Shown here: positions 44,337 to 54,000 of the stretch, piece after piece
Layout of the letters: each line of letters begins with the position of its first letter
How positions within the stretch are numbered: the first letter of the stretch is position 1
From: an uncultured Alphaproteobacteria bacterium
GTDB taxonomy: Bacteria; Pseudomonadota; Alphaproteobacteria; RF32; CAG-239
Direction of reading: 5' to 3'
NCBI GenBank assembly: GCA_944393175.1
Contig: CALXZH010000003.1
Location: forward strand, 1-64,000
DNA length: 64,000 bases
Position numbers and translations under genes: made by a program
The notes under the pieces: generated by a model
What the model saw: the letters and a program-made list of their open reading frames with translations, nothing else
What the model was told of the DNA's origin: nothing
The model's database searches: none

Positions 44337-44960
44337 ATGTCTTATAATCACGATGAAGCACTCAAGTTATTAGATAAATTCTATGAAAAAAACGCTGATG
44401 TTTTAACCTCGGATATGCGTAAGGCGGCAGAATTTGCGCTTGAGGCGCATAAAGGTCAAGTCCGCAAAATCGATGGTTCGCCTTATGTTGTTCATTTGTT
44501 TGATGTGGCAGAGATTTTGCTTAATACACATGCATCCGAAAATTTGGTGATTGCCGGTATTTTGCATGATATTTTGGAAGATACGCCACAGACGGATAAA
44601 GATATTTTGGCCTTGTTTCCAACGGCAAAAGGGCAAGAAATTTTACGCATCATTTTAGCCGATAATGAAAGCGACAAATCCGCCTCTTGGCTGGAGCGCA
44701 AAACCGAAACAATTGCTTATGCTCAAAATTCGGATGATGAAGAAGGGTTGCTCCTGATTTGTGCCGATAAAATTTCTAATCTTGCCTCCTTGGTGGCCGG
44801 TATGGAAGTCGGCGGCGAGTTGGTGTGGAAGTATTTTAACAGCCCCAAAGACAAACAAATTTGGTATTATGATTCCCTACTCTCCGTCTTTGAGAAAAAA
44901 CTGCTCAATTATCCGCATTTAATCCGCAGATACCAAAATTTGCTTAATTTAATTGCCTAG
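44337..44960 (+). CDS. HD-domain phosphohydrolase (SpoT-hydrolase-like)
   Basis: A 207-residue protein starting at the ATG 44337, two bases after the glycosyltransferase stop, with an AAAGGA Shine-Dalgarno. It has the HD_4/RelA-SpoT hydrolase landmarks: YVVHLFDVAEIL for the first metal His and AGILHDILEDT for the HD pair, with KISNL near residue 145. The synthetase and ACT domains of SpoT are missing, so it is either a small alarmone hydrolase or a related nucleotide phosphohydrolase. Its stop overlaps the 3' end of the G1P dehydrogenase gene on the opposite strand by four bases. Confidence 0.85.
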   Translation: MSYNHDEALKLLDKFYEKNADVLTSDMRKAAEFALEAHKGQVRKIDGSPYVVHLFDVAEILLNTHASENLVIAGILHDILEDTPQTDKDILALFPTAKGQEILRIILADNESDKSASWLERKTETIAYAQNSDDEEGLLLICADKISNLASLVAGMEVGGELVWKYFNSPKDKQIWYYDSLLSVFEKKLLNYPHLIRRYQNLLNLIA

Positions 44961-46033
44961 TATCTTATTAATTGATTGAGTATCGGGTCTTGATCCAGTA
45001 TCTGCAGGGCGCGAGCAAAACTGTCTTTTTCAGATAATATGGTATAGAAATTTGACTTGATGCTCGGAGCCATTTGCAGTGCCTTTATAAACTCTTCTTT
45101 TGACAAAGGATCTTGCTGAACATAGGCAAAAAAGCCGGTGGCCGTTAGTATATCTCTTAGACCTGAAGTGCTCGGATTGTTTTGCAAAAGAGCACATAAG
45201 TAAGTGGCGATGCCGACTTGAAGGCCATGCATTCTGGGGCGTTTTGAAATAGCATCAAGCCCGTGAGAAATCAGGTGTTCAGACCCGCTGGCCGGACGCG
45301 AACTTCCGGCGATTTCCATGGCAATACCGCTGGTGAGCAAAGAGTTGACCAAACTTCTTTGAAAAGATTCCGCGTTAATATCCGTACTATGTTTGTTAAA
45401 CAACAGCGTCAACGAGTTATAGCTCATTAGTGAGGCGAAGTCGTTATAACGGTCAAGTTTTTTTTCGGCGGCTTGTTTCCAATCATATAGTGCGGTGATT
45501 TTGGAGACCATGTCCCCTATTCCCGAATAAAGGCAAATTTGCGGGGATTCTTTAATAATATCCAAATCAACCACCACGCCAAAGGGAATACTGGCTTTGA
45601 CGGTTTTTCTCTTGCCGTTGACAATCAAAGATGAGTTCGGGCTGCAGAAACCATCATTCGAGGTGGAAGTTGGGACTGATACAAACGGAATTTTTAGTAA
45701 GTGAGCACTGAATTTGGCAAAATCAAGCGCTTTGCCGCCGCCGATGCCAAGGATAACATCCGTGGCCTTGGGCAAATTAAATGTCACTTTGGTGATTTCT
45801 TCAATGTTAATAAACTGAATATCTTGTTCGTGAACAATCGAGACATTGTTATCGCTCAACCCCGGATAGAGCTTATCACCCAGCAGGGCTTGCATACCCT
45901 CGCTCCAATAGATAACCGCATTATTTAAGTTTTTATCAGTTAGGTATTTGCCGATTTTTTTGATTTTGCCGTTACCGATTTTTAAGAGATAAGGAATATT
46001 TATTTGCTTGTTGGGAAATGGTGCGTAATACAT
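44957..46033 (-). CDS. Glycerol-1-phosphate dehydrogenase (EgsA/AraM-like)
   Basis: G1P dehydrogenases reduce dihydroxyacetone phosphate to sn-glycerol-1-phosphate, the backbone enantiomer of archaeal lipids, with NAD(P)H. The 358-residue protein shows the fold of iron/zinc polyol dehydrogenases: ILGIGGGKALDFAKFSA for the dinucleotide loop, VSVPTSTSNDGFCSPNSS, and metal ligands in GSEHLISHGLDA plus MHGLQVG. SNDG..SP is typical of G1PDH rather than of glycerol dehydrogenase. In bacteria the enzyme is rare, known from AraM of Bacillus and some polysaccharide loci. It lies one base after the HAD gene in an operon. Confidence 0.87.
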   Translation of the reverse strand: MYYAPFPNKQINIPYLLKIGNGKIKKIGKYLTDKNLNNAVIYWSEGMQALLGDKLYPGLSDNNVSIVHEQDIQFINIEEITKVTFNLPKATDVILGIGGGKALDFAKFSAHLLKIPFVSVPTSTSNDGFCSPNSSLIVNGKRKTVKASIPFGVVVDLDIIKESPQICLYSGIGDMVSKITALYDWKQAAEKKLDRYNDFASLMSYNSLTLLFNKHSTDINAESFQRSLVNSLLTSGIAMEIAGSSRPASGSEHLISHGLDAISKRPRMHGLQVGIATYLCALLQNNPSTSGLRDILTATGFFAYVQQDPLSKEEFIKALQMAPSIKSNFYTILSEKDSFARALQILDQDPILNQLIRY

Positions 46034-46034
46034 T

Positions 46035-46685
46035 TTATAGCTCCTTTATAAAGTTATAAATATCGGCAAAAGAATTGAAAGGTTGCGTCTTAATTCCGTC
46101 TTCTTGGCACATGGATAGCAACTGTTTTTTGGCAAAGACTACATCGGCGCAAGAGGCTGCGGCAATGTCTGGTTTTCCATCGCCGGCAAAAATTACGGAT
46201 TTGCCACGTTTTTGCAAATTTTTGACCACCAGTTTTTTGGAAATGCCGACGGCGTCATCATAGCAAGGATGGTTCTTGGGCAATTTGGTCATTTTAAGGC
46301 CGTTAGAGTAGCTATATTCACCATGATTGGTGATGAGATTAATATCATATTTGTCGATTATGTCGCCCAGAAGCAAATTAATGTAATAATCACATCCGGC
46401 CGAACAAATACAAACTAAAATATTTTTATCCAAACAAAGAGCGGCAACTTTTTCAAAGTCTTTATCCAAAGGAATGGATTTGATGAAATTATCTAAATCG
46501 GGCAAGCGGCGGAGCTTTTGAAACATCTCGTTTAGGGCGTCAAAATGCTTTTTCTCACCTTTTTGGTAAGCTCTCCAGGGGGCTAACATTTGTTCATCAA
46601 AATATTTTTCTGCCGCCAGCGTGAAAAAATCATCCGCGCTGATTGTTCCGTCAAAATCCGTTACCAGAGCCCATTGTGTTTGCAT
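46035..46685 (-). CDS. HAD-family phosphatase (MtnX/SerB-like)
   Basis: A 216-residue HAD hydrolase. Motif I is VTDFDGTISADD, motif II is CICSAGCDYY, motif III Lys lies in RGKSVIFAGDGKPD, whose GDGKPD is motif IV. The cap is small and helical (the C1 type), as in MtnX and phosphoserine phosphatase. The stop is one base before the start of the G1P dehydrogenase, so I infer that both act on the same small phosphorylated compound, for example dephosphorylating glycerol-1-phosphate or a derivative. MtnX of methionine salvage is possible by sequence, but no salvage genes are nearby. Confidence 0.85.
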   Translation of the reverse strand: MQTQWALVTDFDGTISADDFFTLAAEKYFDEQMLAPWRAYQKGEKKHFDALNEMFQKLRRLPDLDNFIKSIPLDKDFEKVAALCLDKNILVCICSAGCDYYINLLLGDIIDKYDINLITNHGEYSYSNGLKMTKLPKNHPCYDDAVGISKKLVVKNLQKRGKSVIFAGDGKPDIAAASCADVVFAKKQLLSMCQEDGIKTQPFNSFADIYNFIKEL

Positions 46686-46837
46686 TGTTTGTCCTTTCTG
46701 TTAATAGCTAAATTATAAGTATATTCCGCAAATTTTCAAGTTTTTAATTTTTCATAGCCTCTTGCATTTCGTATTTTCAATACCTAAATAAAAATCAGAA
46801 ATGATATATTTCTTTTTTTGATATGGAGGATTGTAAA

Positions 46838-47326
46838 ATGAGAAAAGATCTTATGAATAATAACCAACATCATTATCTGAACGAATTGAACTTTCCGACT
46901 AACAGAGATTTGAAAAACTTGTTTGGTAGTTTTTATAATCTGCTCGATTTGCCGGAAAGCAGAGAGGCTACAAACTGGCAGAATTTCGAACCAAAACTGG
47001 AAGTAAAAGAAAATAAAGACAGCGTTAATGTTACGGCTGAAATTCCGGGTATGAATGAAAACGATATTGATTTGCAATTGTCTGAAGACGGGTATTTGAC
47101 CATTTCGGGTGAAAAGAAAAATTCTTATGAAAATAAGGATGGCGGAAGCTATTTCTCCGAAATTAATTATGGCTCATTTAAACGCAGCATTTCTTTGCCT
47201 TGGGATTTGGACTTTGATAAAGCCGATGCCAGCTATGACAATGGTTTGTTAAAAGTTTATATTCCGAAAAGCAAAGAAGAAAAAACAAAAATCAAAAAAT
47301 TAAACATTAAAAAAGCTTCTAAATAA
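46838..47326 (+). CDS. Small heat-shock protein (Hsp20)
   Basis: A 162-residue alpha-crystallin-type chaperone. The ATG at 46838 is preceded by GGAGGA at good distance; an earlier ATG at 46823 overlaps that Shine-Dalgarno and is unlikely to be used. The crystallin domain starts at FEPKLEVKENKDSVNVTAEIPG, includes the DIDLQLSEDGYLTISG strands and SYFSEINYGSFKRSISLP, and ends in GLLKVYIPKS with the C-terminal I-x-I-like KIKKLNIKK. It would hold unfolding proteins during stress. Stands alone and ends at a strong terminator. Confidence 0.94.
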   Translation: MRKDLMNNNQHHYLNELNFPTNRDLKNLFGSFYNLLDLPESREATNWQNFEPKLEVKENKDSVNVTAEIPGMNENDIDLQLSEDGYLTISGEKKNSYENKDGGSYFSEINYGSFKRSISLPWDLDFDKADASYDNGLLKVYIPKSKEEKTKIKKLNIKKASK

Positions 47327-47347
47327 AATTTGGTAAATAAGCAAAAG

Positions 47348-47380
47348 AAAAGCCTGACAGATAAAACTGTCAGGCTTTTA
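47348..47380. terminator. Bidirectional intrinsic terminator
   Basis: A 13-bp stem AAAAGCCTGACAG/CTGTCAGGCTTTT with loop ATAAAA. Confidence 0.93.
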
Positions 47381-47395
47381 CTTTATATGTTACCC

Positions 47396-49120
47396 TTAGA
47401 TTTCAAAGTCTAAGTTGTCATAATAGTCAAGCGGGATGACTTTGCTCTCGCCTTGACCATATGAAACCTGGACTTTATCTCCGGGTTTGGTCCATTTGAG
47501 CTCAGGGTAGAACTCGGTGCTACCGGTGAACTCAACGCCTTTGACCTCGTTAAAGAGAATGTAGTAAACATTATTCTCTTGAACGATGGCGCGGACCGTA
47601 AAGGTTTTACTTTCTTGACTTACATCGCCGTCTTTTATCTTATCTTGGGATGTTTTTTTCAACATTCTGAGATAAGCGGCTTCGGCATCTTGCTTGGATG
47701 AACCTGTACCAACTGCCTGACGGTTGTTGACTGCCAAGAAGCAGTATCCTACTACGTTGCCGGAAGCCCCCTTAAATGTCATGAAGTATGTAGGCACACC
47801 TCTGACATTATACAGTACCGGAAAATTGGCACTGTACTGAGCGGCTTTGGCAAACGGCTGGTCATTAGCTATACGCATGGCTTCTGTTTCGTTGATACCA
47901 ATTACGCGGTAGAATTTTGCCGCCTTGGTACGTGTATCCACGAGCATGAAACCATTGGTACCGTTATCGGCTCCCGCTGATTGAATTCCGGTGTACCAGA
48001 AACTTCTTCCTTTGGAGTAAACCAAAGTTGTTCCAGGTGTAGGTTCCTGAACACCAATCTGCGCCCAGACAGCATTCCACCATCCGTCTTTATATTCACC
48101 CCAGCATCTAATCTGGTCTTCAATAAAAGACTGTGGCTGGATACGGTCTATCCAACCAGGTGCTTCCTCAATGGAGTAAGCCTTAAGCTCGCCGGTTTGA
48201 GCATCCACTGTGATTGGGCCTTCAGATTCTTCACCGCCAAAACCAATCTTTTGGTCGTAAGAAGAAAGAACCCAATACGGTGTACCGTTTCCGTCAATCT
48301 CAAAGCAATGGTCGTTTAAGCCTTTGGAGGCATAGCCATTCGCTTTGATGTGGCGTTCAATGTCGTCGCCAAAGGCGCCGCTCTCAAGGTATTGCAGGCG
48401 TAAAGCCTGACCGTTGACTTCGGTTACCAACCAACGCTTGGTAGCATCCGTTGCGTCAACAATAATGTACCCTGGGGTGTAGCCATTGCGTAACCATTTC
48501 CAGAATGAGCGGTGCTCGAGGGGTGCGACCCAAATGAGGTCATCATCAAACACCAGCTTTTTACCATTGTTGATGGTAAAAGAACCCGTCAAATTCTGGA
48601 TGGTCATATTGCCTACGGCAACACGTGAGCCAAGGCCTAAGTCTTCACCAAGTTTATCCTCAGCAACCTTGCGGGCGAGTGCTGCGTCAACCGAAATCAT
48701 TTTTGATACAGGTATCGGGTGAACATCCTTTTGGAAAGTGGTGTCAGCCACCATTTCCACTTTTAGACGTTTATAATATTCGTCGGCGTGGAACATTTCC
48801 CAGCTCTGGAGACCTGCCACGAAGAAAGCTAATATTGTGATTCCGGTTGGGATTAATCTCCAATAGTCCTTGCTGGAGAAATCTCCATCTGAATAAATCA
48901 GATAAATACCTATTCCAGCGAGAGACACCAAGAAGGCTTCAACCCATACACCTTCAAATCCCCACCATTGGAGGACCGGTAAGGTGTTGTAATTGACCAG
49001 GCCAAGTATCACAAACACTATTGTGTTGATGATTGCCCATAGTGTTTTAGGTACTTCGCGACTGTAACTCAATACTGCAAACATTGCGGCGTAAGCCGCA
49101 GATAATACAATGTAACTCAT
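47396..49120 (-). CDS. Unusual membrane protein, 574 residues, foreign base composition
   Basis: Four hydrophobic segments occupy about residues 1-120 (MSYIVLSAAYAAMFAVL, then VFVILGLVNY, VSLAGIGIYLIYSDG, TGITILAFFVAGL), followed by a large soluble region with PepSY-like alternation of 'Y..G' and 'V.D..TGEL' strands (for example PITVDAQTGELKAYSI) and a small beta domain at the C-terminus. No known family name comes to mind; I suspect a protein of phage or conjugative-element origin. Its codons use more C and G than its neighbours and it has no Shine-Dalgarno, only TTGTCA-17-TATAAG upstream. Function unknown. Confidence 0.7.
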   Translation of the reverse strand: MSYIVLSAAYAAMFAVLSYSREVPKTLWAIINTIVFVILGLVNYNTLPVLQWWGFEGVWVEAFLVSLAGIGIYLIYSDGDFSSKDYWRLIPTGITILAFFVAGLQSWEMFHADEYYKRLKVEMVADTTFQKDVHPIPVSKMISVDAALARKVAEDKLGEDLGLGSRVAVGNMTIQNLTGSFTINNGKKLVFDDDLIWVAPLEHRSFWKWLRNGYTPGYIIVDATDATKRWLVTEVNGQALRLQYLESGAFGDDIERHIKANGYASKGLNDHCFEIDGNGTPYWVLSSYDQKIGFGGEESEGPITVDAQTGELKAYSIEEAPGWIDRIQPQSFIEDQIRCWGEYKDGWWNAVWAQIGVQEPTPGTTLVYSKGRSFWYTGIQSAGADNGTNGFMLVDTRTKAAKFYRVIGINETEAMRIANDQPFAKAAQYSANFPVLYNVRGVPTYFMTFKGASGNVVGYCFLAVNNRQAVGTGSSKQDAEAAYLRMLKKTSQDKIKDGDVSQESKTFTVRAIVQENNVYYILFNEVKGVEFTGSTEFYPELKWTKPGDKVQVSYGQGESKVIPLDYYDNLDFEI

Positions 49121-49168
49121 AAAAAAAATTTTTAAAATGGTTTATAAAATAATATGTTTTAGAATTTT

Positions 49169-49197
49169 CTTATACCATATTTTTGGCTATTTGACAA
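49169..49197 (-). promoter_or_regulatory. Sigma70-like promoter of the foreign membrane gene
   Basis: TTGTCA, 17 bases, TATAAG on the minus strand; the leader to the ATG at 49120 is about 40 A/T-rich bases without a Shine-Dalgarno. Confidence 0.6.
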
Positions 49198-49225
49198 TAA
49201 TTTTGTATAAAAAAATATTGTTGTA

Positions 49226-49253
49226 CAAAAAAACGGCTGTAAGACAGCCGTTT
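49226..49253 (-). terminator. Intrinsic terminator of the DUF2157 operon
   Basis: AAACGGCTGT/ACAGCCGTTT with loop AAG, then a T run on the minus strand. Confidence 0.92.
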
Positions 49254-49276
49254 AATTGATATTATCTTCACTTGGA

Positions 49277-49687
49277 TTATTGTTTTTTGGCATTATACCA
49301 GTTTTGCCAAGGCATATTTTCAATAAATAACTTACGCATTGCCGGATGATGGTCTTGATACGAAAACTCCAAACTCATATTGGGGCGTAATTGGTTGATG
49401 AATTTTTCGAGCGATGGTGCGATTTCTTCAGAAATATAAAAACGATAACGTGGTTCAAAATCGGTTTTTGGACATTTATTTTCCTCAAACTGCGTGCAAT
49501 CGGTATTATCCCAATCAGGTGTCAGGGAAAGATAATGCCCAGATAAGAGATCGCGCGGATCATAGCCGGTTACGGCAACTGTGACACTATTGCCATATAG
49601 AATATAATATTGTAAATGCAATATCCAAATTAATAATGTAACCAACGGAAAGAAAAGTGCTAATCGAAACAATATAACTCTATACAT
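49277..49687 (-). CDS. GDYXXLXY-type membrane-anchored protein
   Basis: A 136-residue protein with one N-terminal membrane helix (about 7-30) and a periplasmic domain containing YDPRDLLSGHYLSLTPDWD. This is the 'PRD.L.G.Y..L.Y' signature of the GDYXXLXY family, which is typically encoded beside DUF2157 membrane proteins. Here the start overlaps the end of the DUF2157 gene by eight bases, matching that pattern. Function is not established for the family; the two likely form a membrane complex. Confidence 0.85.
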   Translation of the reverse strand: MYRVILFRLALFFPLVTLLIWILHLQYYILYGNSVTVAVTGYDPRDLLSGHYLSLTPDWDNTDCTQFEENKCPKTDFEPRYRFYISEEIAPSLEKFINQLRPNMSLEFSYQDHHPAMRKLFIENMPWQNWYNAKKQ

Positions 49688-50816
49688 TTGTGTTGCCTTT
49701 CATTGATTGTAAAAAACGAGTACTTAATTTTTGAGTATACCAAGCAATGCTCAAAAAAATAATGCCTGAAATAATTAATCCTATGCCTGTGGTCAATAGC
49801 GAGCCAAAAACTTCGCAATATATGCCAAAAAAGCGCAAAGCCAACAAAACACTTATTACTTTGAATAGCCGCTCTTTATGGTTTTGATAGGCGTATATTC
49901 CGCCAACAGCTAGTAAGGCGATTATCATTATGGCCGAAAAGACGTTATCTGCTTTTGGGAAAAGGTTTGTTAACAGAGTATAGGCATAAAGGATGCTCAC
50001 GCCGATAAAACCATAAGAACTCTTGTTGATGGCGCTTACTTTCCACAGTAATAAAAATGCCAGCAGCATTATGCCATAAATCAGCCATTGTTTTGGTGTT
50101 AATGCAAGGTAAATTTCTTGCCAATCATTACCTATAATATCCAGCCAAAGTGCAAAAAAGCAAATTAGGATAATAAACCACAACTGCAGAGCAGATAAAA
50201 TTGCCGATTGTCTGATTTTGTTCAGTCCTTGTCGAAGATAAAGCAACAAAGTTAATGTCAGGCAAAAACCTAAGCTTGGATGATTTTCGAACAAAAATTC
50301 CAGTATATACCGCCAATCGGGTATACGGTATAAGAGGTCAAAAATTGAACAGAAAAATCCTAACATCCACAATCCCGGAAACAAGGGAAATTTTGTGAAA
50401 AATATCAGCGGAAAAGTAAGCCCAGCCCAAAAAAGAACAGCCTTTAGACCTTCGGGCGGTAAATTATATATTTGGCCAATTAACCCGATTGAGGCCAGTA
50501 TTAATAGCGCAAACGCGTTTAGCAAACTTTCATAGAGGTAAGGTTTCTTGCTTTTTTTTGAGAAATAGACCCCTGCCCCCAGGCCTAAAAGAAAAATATA
50601 ATCACAGATGAGCTTGGCACTCGGGGGGATTTTATCCCAATTGGCGGCAATGAGTGATAGAATCCCTATTGAGATACAAAAACTGCTCAAAAATAAAAGC
50701 GAATAGTACAACAACGGCCGTTTTACTTGAATTTCATAATCTAAAATAGCTTGTTTTTGGTAAGCGGATATAAGATTGTGTTTTTGCCAATCAGTTAATT
50801 TTGAATCTAAATTCAT
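49680..50816 (-). CDS. DUF2157 multispan membrane protein
   Basis: From the ATG at 50814-50816 (an AAGGAG Shine-Dalgarno upstream; the nine further codons of open frame would include that site) the protein has 378 residues. It begins with the cytoplasmic DUF2157 helix (LTDWQKHNLISAYQKQAIL), followed by about ten membrane segments, including ISIGILSLIAANWDKIPP, which is characteristic (the 'AANW..IP...K' box). The family is uncharacterised. It overlaps the GDYXXLXY gene by eight bases; the pair ends at the terminator. Confidence 0.87.
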   Translation of the reverse strand: MNLDSKLTDWQKHNLISAYQKQAILDYEIQVKRPLLYYSLLFLSSFCISIGILSLIAANWDKIPPSAKLICDYIFLLGLGAGVYFSKKSKKPYLYESLLNAFALLILASIGLIGQIYNLPPEGLKAVLFWAGLTFPLIFFTKFPLFPGLWMLGFFCSIFDLLYRIPDWRYILEFLFENHPSLGFCLTLTLLLYLRQGLNKIRQSAILSALQLWFIILICFFALWLDIIGNDWQEIYLALTPKQWLIYGIMLLAFLLLWKVSAINKSSYGFIGVSILYAYTLLTNLFPKADNVFSAIMIIALLAVGGIYAYQNHKERLFKVISVLLALRFFGIYCEVFGSLLTTGIGLIISGIIFLSIAWYTQKLSTRFLQSMKGNTNV

Positions 50817-51011
50817 GGCTTTATTCTCCTTGTGATGTATCAAAAAGCATATCTTAACTTTTTTTGCTCGGCAAGAAATTTATTCTTACGAATCGCAATG
50901 TTTAATAAAAAGTTAAAAAACGTTGTATAACCTTTGATATGTGTTTGACGGCTGTGCGCTCTTACGTTAAAAATTTCTTGTCGACAAATTTTTAACCATG
51001 GTGGCAGATTG

Positions 51012-54000
51012 ATGAAAGTCAAATTCTTTAAATTTAAGAGTATTGTTACTTACGTCACGATTGTGGCCTTTTACTGGGCTACGATATTGTCTGCCGTTGC
51101 AACACCTTTGCGGCCAATCAGTCTGGCTCAAATGTATAGCCTCGCTTCGCAAGGAAATGTGCGAGCTTTGCGTGCTGCCGTTCAACGCGGCATGAATATC
51201 GATGCTACAGATAGATATGGCAATACCGGTTTATGCCACGCTATTTTACAGCGAAACTACACAGCTTATAATGCTTTTCATGCATCGGGGGCTAATCCCA
51301 GACATCCTTGCATCCAAAATATTCCAACATATCAATATGATAGCTTTATGGACTCAAGCCGTGCAACCCCTGTTACGGCTACGCCTCGTGATGCCTATAA
51401 AGAATTTGCAGACGGTGAATTTGTCTTTTCAAAGACATCTTGGGTATTGGGCGGATTATTGCTTGCCGGCGGTATTACCGCTTTGGTTCTAAGCGGAAGC
51501 GGCGGTGGCGGCGGAAGCGATTATTATTTTCCCAGTGATAGCTTTACACCGACAGAAGATAGTCTGGGTGCTTTGGTCGGTACGGATGCTCCCTCCAGCC
51601 CCGTGGCGACTCCTTATGTTCCGGTTAAAATTTTGAATGGCAAAAATACTGAAGATTTCTCTTTGGATAACGACTCACAAATTTTAGTAGACGGAACAAG
51701 TCAGAATCTGGCTGATGTGATTAATTTTAACAATTCCGTTCTTGATTATTCAAAATATTTGCAAGTCGGTATGAAAGCTGTTGATGCCAATCAGGTCGTC
51801 AACGGAAATATGCCGATTACGGGGTCAGATGCAGGCGCTACAATTTCTCTCAAAAACAATACCGTCGGCATGGTTGCTTTGCATAATTCAAATGCCATTA
51901 ATAATAACACTATTGAAATTACGGCTGAAAACGGAACAATCGGTATAATCGGGAGTGATAAGTCTTTAATCCGAAATAACGGAAATATTGATATTTCGTT
52001 TAAGGGAAATGCTGCAACCGACCAAGTCGATGCCATGTATGTTGATACTTCTTCAAAGGCAATAAATACAGGCAATATTACCGGAAATGTTACATCTGAG
52101 AGTGCTGCAGGTACACTTATCGGTATGCAGGCTCGTCTGATTAATCAGGTGCAAAATCCTGAAGGTACAATTCTTTCTGAATTGGAAAATAACGGAAATA
52201 TTACCCTCAGTGCTACAGCTGCTAACGATAAAACCATTTCTAACTCTTTGATTGGTATGGGTAGTTCTTTAGAAAATGATTTTATCGACGGGACTAAGTT
52301 AGTCAGACGTACCGGTTATATTGAAATGACAAACTCAGGATTAATTGACTTAAATGTTAGTCTCGGAGACAGCGGTACTTATGATAATTCTCAAACCAGT
52401 TTGTTAAGCGGTACGGGCGGAATTATCGGTATGCGCGCCGATGCTCATGCAACTGCCTTTAATAACGGAAATATTAATCTTACCATTGCGCCAGAAAGCG
52501 CAACTTCAATCAATAATTCTCACGCAGGTATGCTCTCCGTACATGGCGGAACAATAACAAATAATGCCCATATTACGGTTGAGGGCGGAATTGGCGGCTT
52601 TGGTATGCTGGGTATAAGAGGTGAAGGAACAAACTCTGAATTTAATACTCTCAACCCTACTCTGATTAACTCCGGTACTATTGCCGTGAACAGCTTTGAT
52701 GGAATCGGAATGGCGACACGCCACGGCGGTTCGGTTACAAACAACGGCACTATCATTATGGGCGAAGACAGTACCGGTTTGCAAGTTAATTCAGGAACGG
52801 GCGTTAACTCCGGAAAAATTACCCTGAATAACAGCGGCGTCGGTATGGCTATTGTTAAAAATACTACTTCCGAAGAAGGAACTGTTAATAATACCAGTAC
52901 TGCCTCTATTACAAATGCTAATACCGGCGGTAAGTCAGGCGTGATTACAATTAACAATGCTGATGGTGCCAGCGGTATGTTTATTGAAGACGGTACGGCT
53001 AACAATGCCGGAACAATTGAAATTAACGGTACGGCATCAACGTCTACTTCTTCCTCTTACGGTATTCAAGCCCAAAACGGTACAGTTAATAACAGCGGCG
53101 CTATTAACGTAGATGTTTTGTTATCAGGTGATGCGCAAGCATATGGTATTTATGGTGAAAGCGCTACAGTCGTAAATAATTCCGGCGCAATCGTAGTTGA
53201 AAATTATGGTACTGGTACTTATACGACGAGCGGTGCTAATACTAACTCCGGTACGATTACCATGAATGGTATCGGCAGTACCGGTATGGCTTCGGATAGC
53301 GGTGCCCTTACCAATATACAAGGAGGAGAAGTCGAAGTCGTTAGCGGTACGGGTATGCAATCAAATACAGGACAAGTGCTTAATGAGGGCACTGTCAGCA
53401 TTACAAACGGTAATGATTCTGTCGGAATGACGTCTGGTACAAATGTTATAAATGGTTCTTTGAACAATCCGAACGCAACAATTAATATGACCGGCGCAAA
53501 TTCTACGGGTATGCTGATTGGCGAAAACGGAACGGCCACAAACTACGGACAAATTACTCTTACCAGTAATAAAAACGGATTGGAAAATTATGGTATGAAA
53601 TCCGAAGGCGGAACTAATGCCAATGTTGTCAATAACGGCGTTATCAAGTTAACCGGATATTCTTATGATTCCAGCAAAGAAATTGGTTATGGTATGTCTA
53701 TTGTATCAGGTGAAGCGGCTAACAATAATACAATTACCTTTAATCAAATGTATGGTTATGGAATGACCTCAACCGACGGTACGCTCAATAACAATAAAGA
53801 TATTGATCTTAATTCCGGCGGATATGGCTTAAAAAGTGATACAGGTGAAGTATTTAACAATACAGGGGCTACAATTACCATAACCGGAACCCCTACACTG
53901 AATAACTCTTATGGTATTGCCGTTGAAACCGGTACGGCTAAAAACTTCGGCACAATTGATGTTACGGGGAATATTAATAATGATGCGACTTACGGTATCT

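Noticed and set aside
50840-51022. 60-codon minus-strand frame upstream of DUF2157
   Set aside because: The translation is lysine- and arginine-rich with no signal, overlaps the autotransporter start region, and has no Shine-Dalgarno.
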